A DNA stretch of 44,381 nucleotides, from the NCBI GenBank assembly GCA_017457295.1, contig JAFTHS010000041.1, forward strand, positions 1 through 44,381, in the 5' to 3' direction. This stretch comes from Paludibacteraceae bacterium. GTDB lineage: Bacteria; Bacteroidota; Bacteroidia; Bacteroidales; Paludibacteraceae. The notes beneath the pieces are model-generated. The model saw nothing but the letters and a program-made list of their open reading frames with translations, did no database searches and was not told where the DNA came from. Positions 1-8,776 of the stretch are shown one piece after another. The translations under genes and the position numbers were made by a program. Every line of letters starts with the position of its first letter. Positions within the stretch are counted from its first letter, which is position 1.

Positions 1-510
1 CAAATCCAAATCATCAATACCGAATGTACCAGCAAAGCCGCTCTCCTCTGCCAAGTAGTCCAAACGTACTACGTAGGTTTGTGTTTCGTCAATCACAGCC
101 ATGTACCAGTCGCCACTCTCTGCATAATACTCATACGACCAATCTCCTCCAAGGATAACCACTGTGTCAGTAGCTGCAATCCCTTCTGCGGCTTTAGCTG
201 GAGCTTTGCGTACTGCGTTTGCAGGCATAGCTTGCTTAGCAACTGCTTGTACTGCCTCGATTTGGCGAACGCCAATCACTTGCAATGCAGGTGTTGCTTT
301 TGCCATACGCTTTGCTGCGATAGCTTCGCGATCTTGTTGGTTGAATTTTGCTTGCTTTGCTACTTTATGGGTAGCAACATCAGCGGAATTAAGTTTCTTT
401 ACCACTTTAGGAGTGGAAACTGCTAATTGATTCTCCACTACGTATGGAGAATTAGCCATGGCACATAGCACGATACTCAGTGCCATGAATAAAGAATAAA
501 ACTTCTTCAT
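1..510 (-). CDS. Secreted protein of unknown function (partial, 5' end only)
   Basis: The gene runs off the left edge; 170 codons are visible from an ATG at 510. It opens with a clear signal peptide (MKKFYSLFMALSIVLCAMA, then N), so the product is exported. Roughly residues 35-105 are rich in Ala and Lys (for example VRKAPAKAA) and look like an extended linker. After that comes an aromatic and acidic segment (GGDWSYEYYAESGDWYMAV) that appears to begin a beta-rich domain. I do not recognise the family. In a T9SS organism it could be a surface or secreted cargo protein, but any C-terminal sorting domain would lie outside the window. It has its own Bacteroidota-type promoter at 592-624, leaving a leader of about 75 nt. 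The reading frame and signal peptide are clear; function is unknown. Confidence 0.8.
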   Translation of the reverse strand, partial: MKKFYSLFMALSIVLCAMANSPYVVENQLAVSTPKVVKKLNSADVATHKVAKQAKFNQQDREAIAAKRMAKATPALQVIGVRQIEAVQAVAKQAMPANAVRKAPAKAAEGIAATDTVVILGGDWSYEYYAESGDWYMAVIDETQTYVVRLDYLAEESGFAGTFGIDDLDL

Positions 511-591
511 AAGGATAAAAATTAAATGTTGTACCTATGTTTTCGGTTACGACTAATACCTATATTTTTTTCGTCAACTACGAAAACGGTT

Positions 592-624
592 GCAAAGATA
601 GTACATTATTATAATATATGCAAG
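592..624 (-). promoter_or_regulatory. Bacteroidota-type promoter for the secreted protein
   Basis: Read on the minus strand: -33 box CTTG (621-624), 20 nt, -7 box TATCTTTGC (592-600). It directs transcription toward the gene starting at 510 and is divergent from the promoter at 671-703. Confidence 0.65.
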
Positions 625-670
625 AAATGGAGGTGTTTTTTTGGAAAAAAATACAAAATAATATCATTTT

Positions 671-703
671 TTTGTCTAATTCGTTTTTTTTCTATACCTT
701 TGC
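671..703 (+). promoter_or_regulatory. Bacteroidota-type promoter for the O-methyltransferase gene
   Basis: -33 box TTTG (671-674), 20 nt, -7 box TACCTTTGC (695-703). The start codon at 722 lies about a dozen bases downstream of the expected transcription start, so the leader would be very short. The alternative in-frame ATG at 734 would give a more usual leader. Confidence 0.7.
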
Positions 704-721
704 TGAAAAATTACGCATGAT

Positions 722-1426
722 ATGGAATTTGATATGTCTCTACACGAATATATAGAACAACATTCCTCTCCAGAGAGCGAAGTGCTACAGCAAATAACAC
801 GCCGTACACACCTCGAATTAATAAATCCTCGTATGCTATCTGGGCATGTGCAAGGTCGCGTGTTGAGCATGATGAGCCAAATGATTCAACCCAAACGAAT
901 ATTGGAGTTGGGAACTTTTACGGGCTATTCCGCCCTATGCTTGGCCGAAGGATTGACGGAAGACGGTGAACTAGTTACTATTGAACATAATGATGAACTG
1001 GAAGATGCAATCCGAAGAAACTTGTCCCTCACGCCTTTAGGAGAGAAAGTAAAACTGGTAATTGGAGATGCCAAAGAAATATTAAAGCAGTTAAACGAAG
1101 AAGCAAAAGCATGCTCAATTGAATCAGACACTTCGTCGGAAGAACTAAAAGGCGAGAAATTTGACTTGGTGTTTATCGATGCAGATAAAAAAGAATATAG
1201 CGATTACTTGGATTTAGTACTCCCATTAGTACGTAAAGGCGGATGGATTTTAGCCGATAATACATTATGGGATGGACACATCATAGAATCGGCATATGAC
1301 AAAGATAAACAGACCGTTGCACTGCGCGCCTTCAATGACAAAGTGGCACAAGATGAGAGATTGGAAAAAGTGATTCTGCCACTACGCGATGGGCTAACGA
1401 TAATCAAAGTAAAAGAAGAAATATAA
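722..1426 (+). CDS. O-methyltransferase family 3 (CCoAOMT/YrrM-like), SAM-dependent
   Basis: A 234-residue class I SAM-dependent methyltransferase. The SAM-binding glycine loop is ILELGTFTGYSALCLAEGL at about residue 60. The metal- and substrate-binding segment is VFIDADKKEY, followed by GGWILADNTLW. These are hallmarks of the cation-dependent catechol-type O-methyltransferase family (bacterial YrrM, plant CCoAOMT). The substrate cannot be read from sequence; bacterial members are often tRNA or small-molecule methylases. A polar insertion of some 15 residues (around ACSIESDTSSEEL) precedes the IDAD motif and makes it slightly longer than usual. Start 722 gives MEFDMSLHEY; an in-frame ATG at 734 is the alternative. 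It is convergent with the NUDIX gene. Confidence 0.9.
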   Translation: MEFDMSLHEYIEQHSSPESEVLQQITRRTHLELINPRMLSGHVQGRVLSMMSQMIQPKRILELGTFTGYSALCLAEGLTEDGELVTIEHNDELEDAIRRNLSLTPLGEKVKLVIGDAKEILKQLNEEAKACSIESDTSSEELKGEKFDLVFIDADKKEYSDYLDLVLPLVRKGGWILADNTLWDGHIIESAYDKDKQTVALRAFNDKVAQDERLEKVILPLRDGLTIIKVKEEI

Positions 1427-1494
1427 AATCGGAAAGGTGGAAATTGAAAACGGGAAGGTGGAAGCGCAAAAGTGGGCAATATAAACCTAAACAA

Positions 1495-2052
1495 TTATCT
1501 ATTCTCTGCAAAATATTTCCAAAGTGGTGCAGCATGCAGCGCTTGGATGATTTCACCCTCACTCAACAATTGTTTTACTTCATCGGGACGGAGGATATGT
1601 ATATGGATGTCCTCCGTAGGTTCTTGATGTGGTTGCCCCATAGGTTCTACACCCGTGGCAAGAAACGTATAACTAAAATTAGTGTGATTGGTAGGATTGG
1701 GCGAAAGCGTCATGAAAAGTTGCCATTCGCCTCCCGCATAACCCGCTTCCTCATGCAATTCGCGTTGAGCCGCTTGCAAAGGCGTTTCTCCCTCATCCAC
1801 TACTCCAGCCACCAACTCGTAGTGCGTTTCGCCTAACGCATGGCGATATTGATCTATCATTACAAAATTACCCTCCTTGGTAATGGCAATGACATTAATC
1901 CAATTGGGAAAATCCATCACAAACCATGATGGAATACGTGTACCATTAGGCAGTTCCACTTCCTCTTGGCGAACATTTAACCATGGTCCGAGATTTAACA
2001 ATGGTGTGCTATTGATGACCTTCCATTTTCTATTTTTGAGTTTCTTAATCAT
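1495..2052 (-). CDS. NUDIX hydrolase, ADP-ribose pyrophosphatase-like
   Basis: 185 residues with a complete Nudix box (G-x5-E-x7-REUxEExGU), visible as GVVDEGE followed by RELHEEAGY, roughly residues 85-107. The overall plan, an N-terminal beta domain, then the Nudix box, then a C-terminal helix, resembles ADP-ribose or nucleoside diphosphate-sugar pyrophosphatases (NudF-like), but substrate specificity is inferred only. It starts 6 nt after the stop of the upstream MATE transporter, so the two are almost certainly cotranscribed from the promoter at 3455-3486. The stop faces the convergent O-methyltransferase gene across a 68-nt spacer without an obvious terminator. Confidence 0.9.
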   Translation of the reverse strand: MIKKLKNRKWKVINSTPLLNLGPWLNVRQEEVELPNGTRIPSWFVMDFPNWINVIAITKEGNFVMIDQYRHALGETHYELVAGVVDEGETPLQAAQRELHEEAGYAGGEWQLFMTLSPNPTNHTNFSYTFLATGVEPMGQPHQEPTEDIHIHILRPDEVKQLLSEGEIIQALHAAPLWKYFAENR

Positions 2053-2058
2053 AGTTGC

Positions 2059-3390
2059 TTATGTATTTGAAAAAGATGTAATATACTTATTTACAAGTGG
2101 TTTCCACGTGAAAGTAAGGTAAAGGACACGAGCTAACAAATGCAAGAAATAGCCCACAAACAAAGCATGAATACCTAACCAATGGTAGGTAGCTAAATAG
2201 CCAACGACAAACCCTATAGCCGCTAATATCATGGCATTGCGAATCTGCTTGCCCGCCGTAGCTCCCGTGAAAACACCATCCCACATGAATGCCAAAGTAG
2301 AGACAATAGGCATGGCAATCAACCAAGGCGTGAAATCGGATAAGCGATTGACAACCAATAGTTCAGAAGTCATGAGTTGGTATAATGGTTGCGCACAGCA
2401 AGCAAATATCAACGTAAAGACACAGCCTACTCCTAATGACCAAATGAACAATAGTTTGACAAGTGAAGTGAGGGATGAGCGTTCGGAAGATAGGGTTTGA
2501 TGCTGCCCAATATATTTTCCAACCAAAGCTTCGCCCGCATACGCAAAACCATCTACAAAGTAGGAGAAGAACATGAAGAGCTTCATGAGAATGCTACAAA
2601 CCGCCAAATCCGTATCGCCATACAAGGAGGACAAGGATGTGAATCCGACATATACAACCATAAAGCATAATGACCGAATAAACAGATTGGCATTCAAGGA
2701 GATAAGATTGCGTGCTCCACTTCGGTCTTTGAGCAGTTTCCAAAGCGATAATCCCGTCCAAACATGGCGAAATTTCCATAAAAGAATAATGAGTGCAAGC
2801 AGCAAACCCGAGTATTGTGCGACAACGGTACCCGCAGCAACACCTAATGCTCCCATTGGTGTATAAACTGCCAAGACATAGCTGACAAGCATATTAACTA
2901 TATTCACCAGTATATCTACTGCCATTGGACTAACAGTATCTTGCATGCCAATAAACCAGCCCTTGATAGCCATCAAACTGAGAGTGGCAGGAGCCGCCCA
3001 AATACGAATAAAAAAGTATTGCCGTGCGAATAGGGCGACTTCTTGAGAACAGGGCACAATCGCAAGCGCCACCTTGACAAAAATCCATTGCAATGCCCAA
3101 ATCAAAGCTGCCCCCATCAAAGCAATGCTTACGCTTTGCGTAAGAATACGAGCACAATGTGCACTATCACCTCGCCCAAAAGCTTGCGCCGTCAAACCAC
3201 TTGTACCTACACGTAAGAAACCAAAATTCCAGTACAAAAGGTCGAATAACATTGTGCCTATAGCAATACCTCCAATAGCATGGACATCTGATATATGTCC
3301 GACAATAATCGTATCTACCAGACCAACAAGAGGAATGGTAATGTTAGCCAGAATACTGGGTATGGCAAGACGTAATATTTGTTTGTTCAT
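2059..3390 (-). CDS. MATE family efflux transporter (DinF/NorM-like)
   Basis: A 443-residue polytopic inner-membrane protein with about 12 hydrophobic segments. The N-terminus (MNKQILRLAIPSILANIT) and the following PLVGLVDTIIVGH segment are typical of MATE (multidrug and toxin extrusion) proteins, which export cationic drugs or metabolites using Na+ or H+ gradients. I chose the ATG at 3390 because the MATE N-terminal motif begins there and because the reading frame further upstream crosses a well-formed promoter. First gene of a two-gene unit with the NUDIX hydrolase. The transported substrate is not predictable. Confidence 0.92.
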   Translation of the reverse strand: MNKQILRLAIPSILANITIPLVGLVDTIIVGHISDVHAIGGIAIGTMLFDLLYWNFGFLRVGTSGLTAQAFGRGDSAHCARILTQSVSIALMGAALIWALQWIFVKVALAIVPCSQEVALFARQYFFIRIWAAPATLSLMAIKGWFIGMQDTVSPMAVDILVNIVNMLVSYVLAVYTPMGALGVAAGTVVAQYSGLLLALIILLWKFRHVWTGLSLWKLLKDRSGARNLISLNANLFIRSLCFMVVYVGFTSLSSLYGDTDLAVCSILMKLFMFFSYFVDGFAYAGEALVGKYIGQHQTLSSERSSLTSLVKLLFIWSLGVGCVFTLIFACCAQPLYQLMTSELLVVNRLSDFTPWLIAMPIVSTLAFMWDGVFTGATAGKQIRNAMILAAIGFVVGYLATYHWLGIHALFVGYFLHLLARVLYLTFTWKPLVNKYITSFSNT

Positions 3391-3454
3391 ATCAAAATAG
3401 TATAACCAAAACGGAGAAAAAACAACACTTCTCTCCATTTTAGAAAATCGGGCA

Positions 3455-3486
3455 CAAAGGTACAAAAAAAATTGTAAGAAAACAAA
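3455..3486 (-). promoter_or_regulatory. Bacteroidota-type promoter for MATE-NUDIX
   Basis: On the minus strand: TTTG (3483-3486), 20 nt, TACCTTTG (3455-3462), placing the transcription start about 60 nt before the ATG at 3390. Confidence 0.7.
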
Positions 3487-3571
3487 TTTTATCATCCATA
3501 CACCTTTGAAAGCAGAAGAAAAGAGAAGGAAACATCAGTGATGTTATGCTATAGTATCGTTGATGATATAT

Positions 3572-3637
3572 TAATCACTAACTAATCACTAATTAATCAC
3601 TAATCAATCACTAATTAATCACTAATTAATCACTAAT
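3572..3637. repeat. 11-bp tandem array, unit TAATCACTAAT, six copies
   Basis: Six consecutive 11-mers: TAATCACTAAC, then TAATCACTAAT twice, CAATCACTAAT, then TAATCACTAAT twice, followed by a partial TAA. It ends 116 bp before the -33 box of the lptD promoter. The same unit recurs at 25413-25456 upstream of tamB. No function is known to me. Confidence 0.95.
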
Positions 3638-3753
3638 TAAAAACAGCAAATGAATAGGATAATCCATTAAGTAAAAAGTGAAGGGCAAAAATGAAAGAAT
3701 ATGGACATATAAGTGCAATAATACCTCCACAAAAGATAAAAAATATAAAAAGG

Positions 3754-3786
3754 TTTGGATATATCAAAAAAAAGTAGTACCTTTGC
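3754..3786 (+). promoter_or_regulatory. Bacteroidota-type promoter for lptD
   Basis: TTTG (3754-3757), 20 nt, TACCTTTGC (3778-3786). The spacer and flanks are nearly identical to the tRNA-Gln promoter at 20371-20403. Confidence 0.75.
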
Positions 3787-3849
3787 ACGCTTATTTTGCA
3801 GACATGCGCACATACACGCACGCGCAAAAAGAAACATAGGGACAAAAAG

Positions 3850-6738
3850 ATGCACTACAACATAAAAAATACAAGAGCATATCTATTGCTCGGACTGCTA
3901 TTATTGGCACTACCAATAATGGCAAAAGACAGCATCCCTACCCTTCTTCCACAAGCCATACAACAGCCATTAGACACTCTACCAAATAGCGAAGTAGAGG
4001 TAGCAAGCAATAGTAGAAATAATATAACGCAAGACACTCTACCTCAGCAGATTGATACATTGGGCACCCAAGAAGACCCGTTGAATATGATAGATTCGAT
4101 TGGCACGCCTAAAAAGAAAAACACACTCGATGCACGCGTGGAATATACCTCGCAAGACTCGATGGTGATGACAGGAAAAGGTATTGCACACATGTACGGA
4201 AGCGGCGAACTGAAATATCAAGCGTTGGAACTGACCGCAGACTACATTCGTGTGTGTATGGACAGCAGTACCCTATACGCAAGCGGTGTGCTGGACACAA
4301 TAGAGAATGAATGGACAGGACTACCCGTGTTCAAAGATGCCAATGATAGTTACGAATCAAAAGAAATAACCTACAACCTTAAGACACAAAAAGGAATTAT
4401 TCGTCATGTAGTAACAGAACAAGGCGAGGGCTTCCTGATTGCAGACAAGACAAAGAAAACAGCCGATAACACACTGATGTTGCACGGCGGAAAATATACC
4501 ACCTGCGACGACCATGACCATCCACACTTTTACCTGCAAATGACCAAAGGTAAAGTGCAACCGAAAAAGAATGTGGTGTTTGGTCCTGCCTATTTGGTAG
4601 TAGGCGAAGTGCCATTGCCAATAGCTGTACCATTTGGATTCTTCCCATTTACCGATACCTATTCGAGCGGAATCATCATGCCAAACTTTGGCGACGACTA
4701 TACGCGAGGCATGTATTTGCAGGGATTAGGGTATTATTTTGCCATCAACGACTACTTTGACTTGGAGTTGAAAGGAGATATTTATACACGCGGAACATGG
4801 GCTGTGTCAGCAGCAAGTAAATATGCAAAGCGATATAAATTCCGTGGCAATGTGAACATTAGTTATCGCTGGGACGTGACTGGCGAAAAGGATATGCCAG
4901 ACTATAACGTAGCAAAGAACCTGAGCGTGCAATGGACACATTCACAAGATAGCAAAGCCAATCCATACAACAACTTCTCAGCGAGCGTGAATTTCAAGAC
5001 AAGTGGTTATAACAGAAGCAATATCAATAGTTACTACAATGTGCAGGCCAATGCGGAAAACACGACAAGTAGTACAGTAAACTATACGCAACGTTTTCCA
5101 GATAGTCCGTGGAGCATAAGTGCAAACATGTCAATCACGCAACGTACAAAAGACTCTACATTACAAGTAAGCTTGCCAAATATCAATGTGAGCATGAGCC
5201 GCATCTACCCCTTCAAACGCAAAGTACGTGTGGGCAAAGAGAAATGGTATGAAAAGATTAGTTTGCAATATAGTGGAAACTTCTATAATTCGATTACTTG
5301 CAAGGAAGACTACTTCTTGAAATCGAACTTTGTGAAAGATTGGCAAAACGGTTTGAAGCACTCGTTGAGCAGTTCGGCATCGTTTATGCTATTCAAATAT
5401 ATCAGTATTACGCCTAGCGTGAGCTTTAACGACCGCATGTTCTTCCAACGCGTGGATCAACGCTGGGATGAAGAGATGTATGAGGTGAAGAAAGATACTG
5501 TGATGGGATTCTATAACGTGTATGACTTCAACGCAAGCGTTAGCATGAGCACGAAACTATATGGTTTCTACATTCCAAGTAGGAAACTATTTGGCGATAA
5601 GGTGGACCGTTTCCGCCATGTGATGACTCCAAGCTTGAGCTTTAGTTATCATCCAGACTTTAGCGACCCGATGTGGGCAAAACGCTATGGAGGATTCTAT
5701 GGCACATATGATAGAATGCTGACTACACGTGATGCCGCAGGAAATTTAGTACCAAAACTGGACGAAAATGGTTTGCCTATATTTGAAGCAGTGAACTATT
5801 CACGCTTCAGAGAAGCTCCAGGTAGAGGAAGTGCAGCTAGTTTATCGTTCTCGCTGGGCAATAACCTAGAGATGAAACTGCGCAACGACAAAGATACTAC
5901 AGGAAAAGAACCATACAAAGTATATAGCATCATTGACAACTTGAGCATAGGTGGTGGATATAACTTTATAGCAGACTCCATGAACTGGCAAAACTTTTCT
6001 GTGAATTTGCGTATAAAGATTCCGAAAGTGAACTATACAATTAATTTGAGTGGTCAGTTTGATCCATACATGTACACTACTACCGCAAGCGGTCAGCATG
6101 TACGTTGCAATGAACTATACTGGAATCATGGCCGCTTCCCACACTTCTTAGGAACAAGTACAAGTTTTAGTTATACATTCAACAACGACGTAGTGAAACG
6201 TTGGTTCAACCGCGAGGGAAAAGAAGACACCTCAACAGAAGACGAAATAGCCGAACAGACGGTGGATCCACTGACGGGCGAGATAATAGAAACAGAGAAC
6301 ACAACAAACGATAAGGATAAGAAAAAAGAAAAAGATAATACAACAGACGATGGCTATCTATTTGCAGAGATTCCATGGAGTTTGAGCGTGTCGTATAGTT
6401 TACGCTATGGTGCAATGGGCGCAGAATGGGACGAAAAACGCAATTATCCAAAAATGGGATTTAGGCATAACCTAAGTTTTTCGGCATCAATCAGTTTGGG
6501 AAAAGGTTGGAAAGCAAGTACTTCGTTGAGTTATGATGTGAATGCGAAAAAATTGGCCTATTCGAGTATCAATGTAAGCAGAGATTTGCACTGCTGGAGT
6601 ATGAGCGCAAGCTTTGTGCCATTTGGACCATATAAAAGTTATACCTTCCATATTGGCGTGAATGCTAGTATGCTGAAAGATTTGAAGTTCGATAAAAGCA
6701 GCGCAGATGCAACAGGAAAACGCATCGATTGGTGGTAA
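3850..6738 (+). CDS. lptD: LPS-assembly outer-membrane protein LptD (OstA-like)
   Basis: 962 residues from the ATG at 3850, chosen because it directly precedes a signal peptide (hydrophobic core YLLLGLLLLALPIMA). Residues ~95-190 form an OstA/LptA-like beta-jellyroll (for example GKGIAHMYGSGELKYQALEL), the periplasmic docking domain. From about residue 275 the chain is an alternating aromatic/polar beta-barrel, starting near SSGIIMPNFGDDYTRGMYLQ and ending in an aromatic RIDWW, a typical BAM recognition end. LptD with LptE inserts LPS into the outer leaflet. A charged low-complexity loop (residues ~790-835, Asp/Glu/Lys/Thr-rich) interrupts the late barrel and probably projects outward. Followed closely by slyD. 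Family assignment is strong; Bacteroidota LptD proteins are divergent from E. coli. Confidence 0.88.
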   Translation: MHYNIKNTRAYLLLGLLLLALPIMAKDSIPTLLPQAIQQPLDTLPNSEVEVASNSRNNITQDTLPQQIDTLGTQEDPLNMIDSIGTPKKKNTLDARVEYTSQDSMVMTGKGIAHMYGSGELKYQALELTADYIRVCMDSSTLYASGVLDTIENEWTGLPVFKDANDSYESKEITYNLKTQKGIIRHVVTEQGEGFLIADKTKKTADNTLMLHGGKYTTCDDHDHPHFYLQMTKGKVQPKKNVVFGPAYLVVGEVPLPIAVPFGFFPFTDTYSSGIIMPNFGDDYTRGMYLQGLGYYFAINDYFDLELKGDIYTRGTWAVSAASKYAKRYKFRGNVNISYRWDVTGEKDMPDYNVAKNLSVQWTHSQDSKANPYNNFSASVNFKTSGYNRSNINSYYNVQANAENTTSSTVNYTQRFPDSPWSISANMSITQRTKDSTLQVSLPNINVSMSRIYPFKRKVRVGKEKWYEKISLQYSGNFYNSITCKEDYFLKSNFVKDWQNGLKHSLSSSASFMLFKYISITPSVSFNDRMFFQRVDQRWDEEMYEVKKDTVMGFYNVYDFNASVSMSTKLYGFYIPSRKLFGDKVDRFRHVMTPSLSFSYHPDFSDPMWAKRYGGFYGTYDRMLTTRDAAGNLVPKLDENGLPIFEAVNYSRFREAPGRGSAASLSFSLGNNLEMKLRNDKDTTGKEPYKVYSIIDNLSIGGGYNFIADSMNWQNFSVNLRIKIPKVNYTINLSGQFDPYMYTTTASGQHVRCNELYWNHGRFPHFLGTSTSFSYTFNNDVVKRWFNREGKEDTSTEDEIAEQTVDPLTGEIIETENTTNDKDKKKEKDNTTDDGYLFAEIPWSLSVSYSLRYGAMGAEWDEKRNYPKMGFRHNLSFSASISLGKGWKASTSLSYDVNAKKLAYSSINVSRDLHCWSMSASFVPFGPYKSYTFHIGVNASMLKDLKFDKSSADATGKRIDWW

Positions 6739-6762
6739 TATTGAAAAATAAAAAATGTATAT

Positions 6763-7338
6763 ATGAAAGTAGAAGCAAAAAAAGTAGTGACTCTCCAATA
6801 CGATTTGTATGTGGATGGAGAAAATGGTACAGAAGAAGTAATGGAACAAGCCACAGCGGAACGTCCGCTAGTGTATTGCCACGGAGAAGGAATGATGTTG
6901 CCCGCCTTTGAAGAACAAATGTCTGGACTACAAGAAGGCGAAAATTTTGATTTTCGTATCGCTTGTGCAGATGCATATGGCGAATATGATACGGACGGCG
7001 TGCTGCAATTGGAAAAGAAAATGTTCTTTAACGGGGATGGCGAGTTTGATTCGGAGCGCGTATATGTAGGAGCTATCGTGCCAATGAACACAGTAGATGG
7101 CCAAGTGATTAATGCACAAATAGTGGAAATTACTAAAGATAACGTAACTATTGACTTGAACCACCCTTTGGCAGGAGAAAACCTGCACTTTGTAGGTAAA
7201 GTACTGAATATCCGCGAAGTAACAGAAGGCGAATTGAAAGCACTACACCATCGTGGTTGTGGAGGTTGTCATGGCAAATGCAATGATTGCAGCGGCGATT
7301 GTGGCAGCAATTGCGAAGGTGATTGTCACTGCAAATAA
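6763..7338 (+). CDS. slyD: SlyD-like FKBP-type peptidyl-prolyl cis-trans isomerase
   Basis: 191 residues. The N-terminal ~75 residues form the FKBP domain with an inserted chaperone flap ([20 protein letters not shown] then [15 protein letters not shown]), as in SlyD. The middle carries the usual [21 protein letters not shown] stretch. The C-terminal ~30 residues are a Cys/His-rich metal-binding tail ([28 protein letters not shown]). SlyD accelerates proline isomerisation, acts as a folding chaperone, and binds nickel or zinc through this tail. It follows lptD by 24 nt and precedes der, so it is probably in the same transcript. The start ATG at 6763 gives the conserved N-terminus [19 protein letters not shown]. 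Confidence 0.93.
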   Translation: MKVEAKKVVTLQYDLYVDGENGTEEVMEQATAERPLVYCHGEGMMLPAFEEQMSGLQEGENFDFRIACADAYGEYDTDGVLQLEKKMFFNGDGEFDSERVYVGAIVPMNTVDGQVINAQIVEITKDNVTIDLNHPLAGENLHFVGKVLNIREVTEGELKALHHRGCGGCHGKCNDCSGDCGSNCEGDCHCK

Positions 7339-7376
7339 ATCAGAATTTAGAACCAATTAAAATAACGAAAAAGACT

Positions 7377-8690
7377 ATGGCAAATATTTTAGCGATAGTG
7401 GGACGTCCCAATGTAGGGAAATCGACCCTATTTAACCGCTTGACCAAAACGCGTCGAGCAATAGTGAATGATGCTGCCGGCACGACACGCGACCGCCAAT
7501 ATGGTAAAAGCGAGTGGTGTGGCAAAGAGTTTTCTGTGATTGATACAGGTGGATGGGTAGTAAACTCCGATGATACGTTTGAGAGCGAAATCAATCGCCA
7601 AGTGACATTGGCTATCAAAGAAGCAGACGTGATTCTGCTGGTGGTAGATGTCAATGAAGGTGTGACGCAATTTGACATGGAAGTAGCTCACCTACTCCGC
7701 CAAGCAAAGAAAGAAACTGTATTGGCCGTGAATAAAGTGGATCAGTTTGACCAACAATATGGAGCACCTGAGTTCTACAAACTAGGATTAGGTGAGCCGT
7801 ATATTCTTTCCGCTGAAAATGGTTTGGGAACAGGCGACTTGCTAGATGAAATTTGCAGCCGATTTAAAGATACCGTAGCGGGCGAGGATTTAGATGAATT
7901 GCCTCGTTTTGCTATTGTAGGACGTCCAAATGCAGGTAAAAGCAGCATATTGAATGCGTTTATCGGCGAGGAGCGTACCATTGTGACAGATATACCAGGT
8001 ACTACACGCGATAGTATCTACACTCGATACAATAAGTTTGGTAAGGACTTCTACTTGGTGGATACAGCTGGCATTCGCAAAAAAGCGAAAGTGAATGAAG
8101 ACCTAGAATATTACTCAGTAGTTCGTTCCATACGTGCGATAGAGAACTCGGATGTATGCATCTTGATGATTGATGCAACACGTGGTATTGAAGCACAAGA
8201 CCTGAATATTTACTCGTTGATTCAGAAAAATAAAAAAGGATTGGTAGTGTGCGTGAACAAATGGGATCTAATAGAAAGCAAGACAAATGCAGATATAAAA
8301 GGTTATGAACGTGCTATACGAGAACGTATTGCACCGTTTACAGATTTTCCAATTATCTTTACTTCCGCACTAACCAAACAACGTATCTTCAAAGTAATGG
8401 AAACAGCGTTGCATGTGTATGAAAATAAGCAACGCAAAGTGCCAACAGCACAGCTGAACGAACGCTTCTTGCCACTGATAGAGAACTATCCGCCACCTGC
8501 AACAAAAGGAAAATATATCAAAATCAAATACTGTACGCAATTGCCTAATACACAAATACCAACGTTTGTTTTCTTTGCTAATCTGCCACAGTATGTGAAA
8601 GAACCTTATCGCCGATTTTTGGAGAATAAACTGCGAGAGTGGTGGGATTTCAAAGGAACCCCTGTACAAATATTTATTCGTGCAAAATAA
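7377..8690 (+). CDS. der: Ribosome biogenesis GTPase Der (EngA)
   Basis: 437 residues, the usual length of Der, with two tandem GTPase domains. The first has G1 GRPNVGKS (residues 7-14), DTGGW and NKVD. The second has G1 GRPNAGKS (about 182-189), DTAG and NKWD. A KH-like C-terminal domain follows (roughly 355-437). Der acts in late assembly of the 50S subunit and is essential in many bacteria. The ATG at 7377 was chosen because the first GTPase motif begins six residues later and the preceding gene ends at 7338. Confidence 0.97.
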   Translation: MANILAIVGRPNVGKSTLFNRLTKTRRAIVNDAAGTTRDRQYGKSEWCGKEFSVIDTGGWVVNSDDTFESEINRQVTLAIKEADVILLVVDVNEGVTQFDMEVAHLLRQAKKETVLAVNKVDQFDQQYGAPEFYKLGLGEPYILSAENGLGTGDLLDEICSRFKDTVAGEDLDELPRFAIVGRPNAGKSSILNAFIGEERTIVTDIPGTTRDSIYTRYNKFGKDFYLVDTAGIRKKAKVNEDLEYYSVVRSIRAIENSDVCILMIDATRGIEAQDLNIYSLIQKNKKGLVVCVNKWDLIESKTNADIKGYERAIRERIAPFTDFPIIFTSALTKQRIFKVMETALHVYENKQRKVPTAQLNERFLPLIENYPPPATKGKYIKIKYCTQLPNTQIPTFVFFANLPQYVKEPYRRFLENKLREWWDFKGTPVQIFIRAK

Positions 8691-8736
8691 AAGATTTGGC
8701 AATTTTTAAGAATGTGGTAATTTTTGCTAAGAAATA

Positions 8737-8769
8737 TTTGCGCGCATGGAAGATTTTTTGTAATTTTGC
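8737..8769 (+). promoter_or_regulatory. Bacteroidota-type promoter for the porU-porV operon
   Basis: TTTG (8737-8740), 20 nt, TAATTTTGC (8761-8769), 7 nt before the ATG at 8777. The leader would be almost absent. No terminator separates it from der, so read-through from der is also possible. Confidence 0.7.
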
Positions 8770-8776
8770 GAGTTGA

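Larger units (their letters stand above)
3391..3849. other. Intergenic region between the MATE gene and lptD
   Basis: 459 bp without a supported gene. It holds the MATE promoter (3455-3486, leftward), the 11-bp tandem array (3572-3637) and the lptD promoter (3754-3786, rightward). Between array and lptD promoter the DNA is simply AT-rich. Frames open across this region have no family resemblance. Confidence 0.75.

Noticed and set aside
79-430. Two overlapping plus-strand open frames near the left edge
   Set aside because: They lie antisense to the secreted protein gene, which has a signal peptide, a promoter and sensible codon use; the plus-strand frames resemble no protein family.
3572-3637. 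CRISPR array
   Set aside because: The units are directly contiguous 11-mers without spacers, and no cas genes are present.
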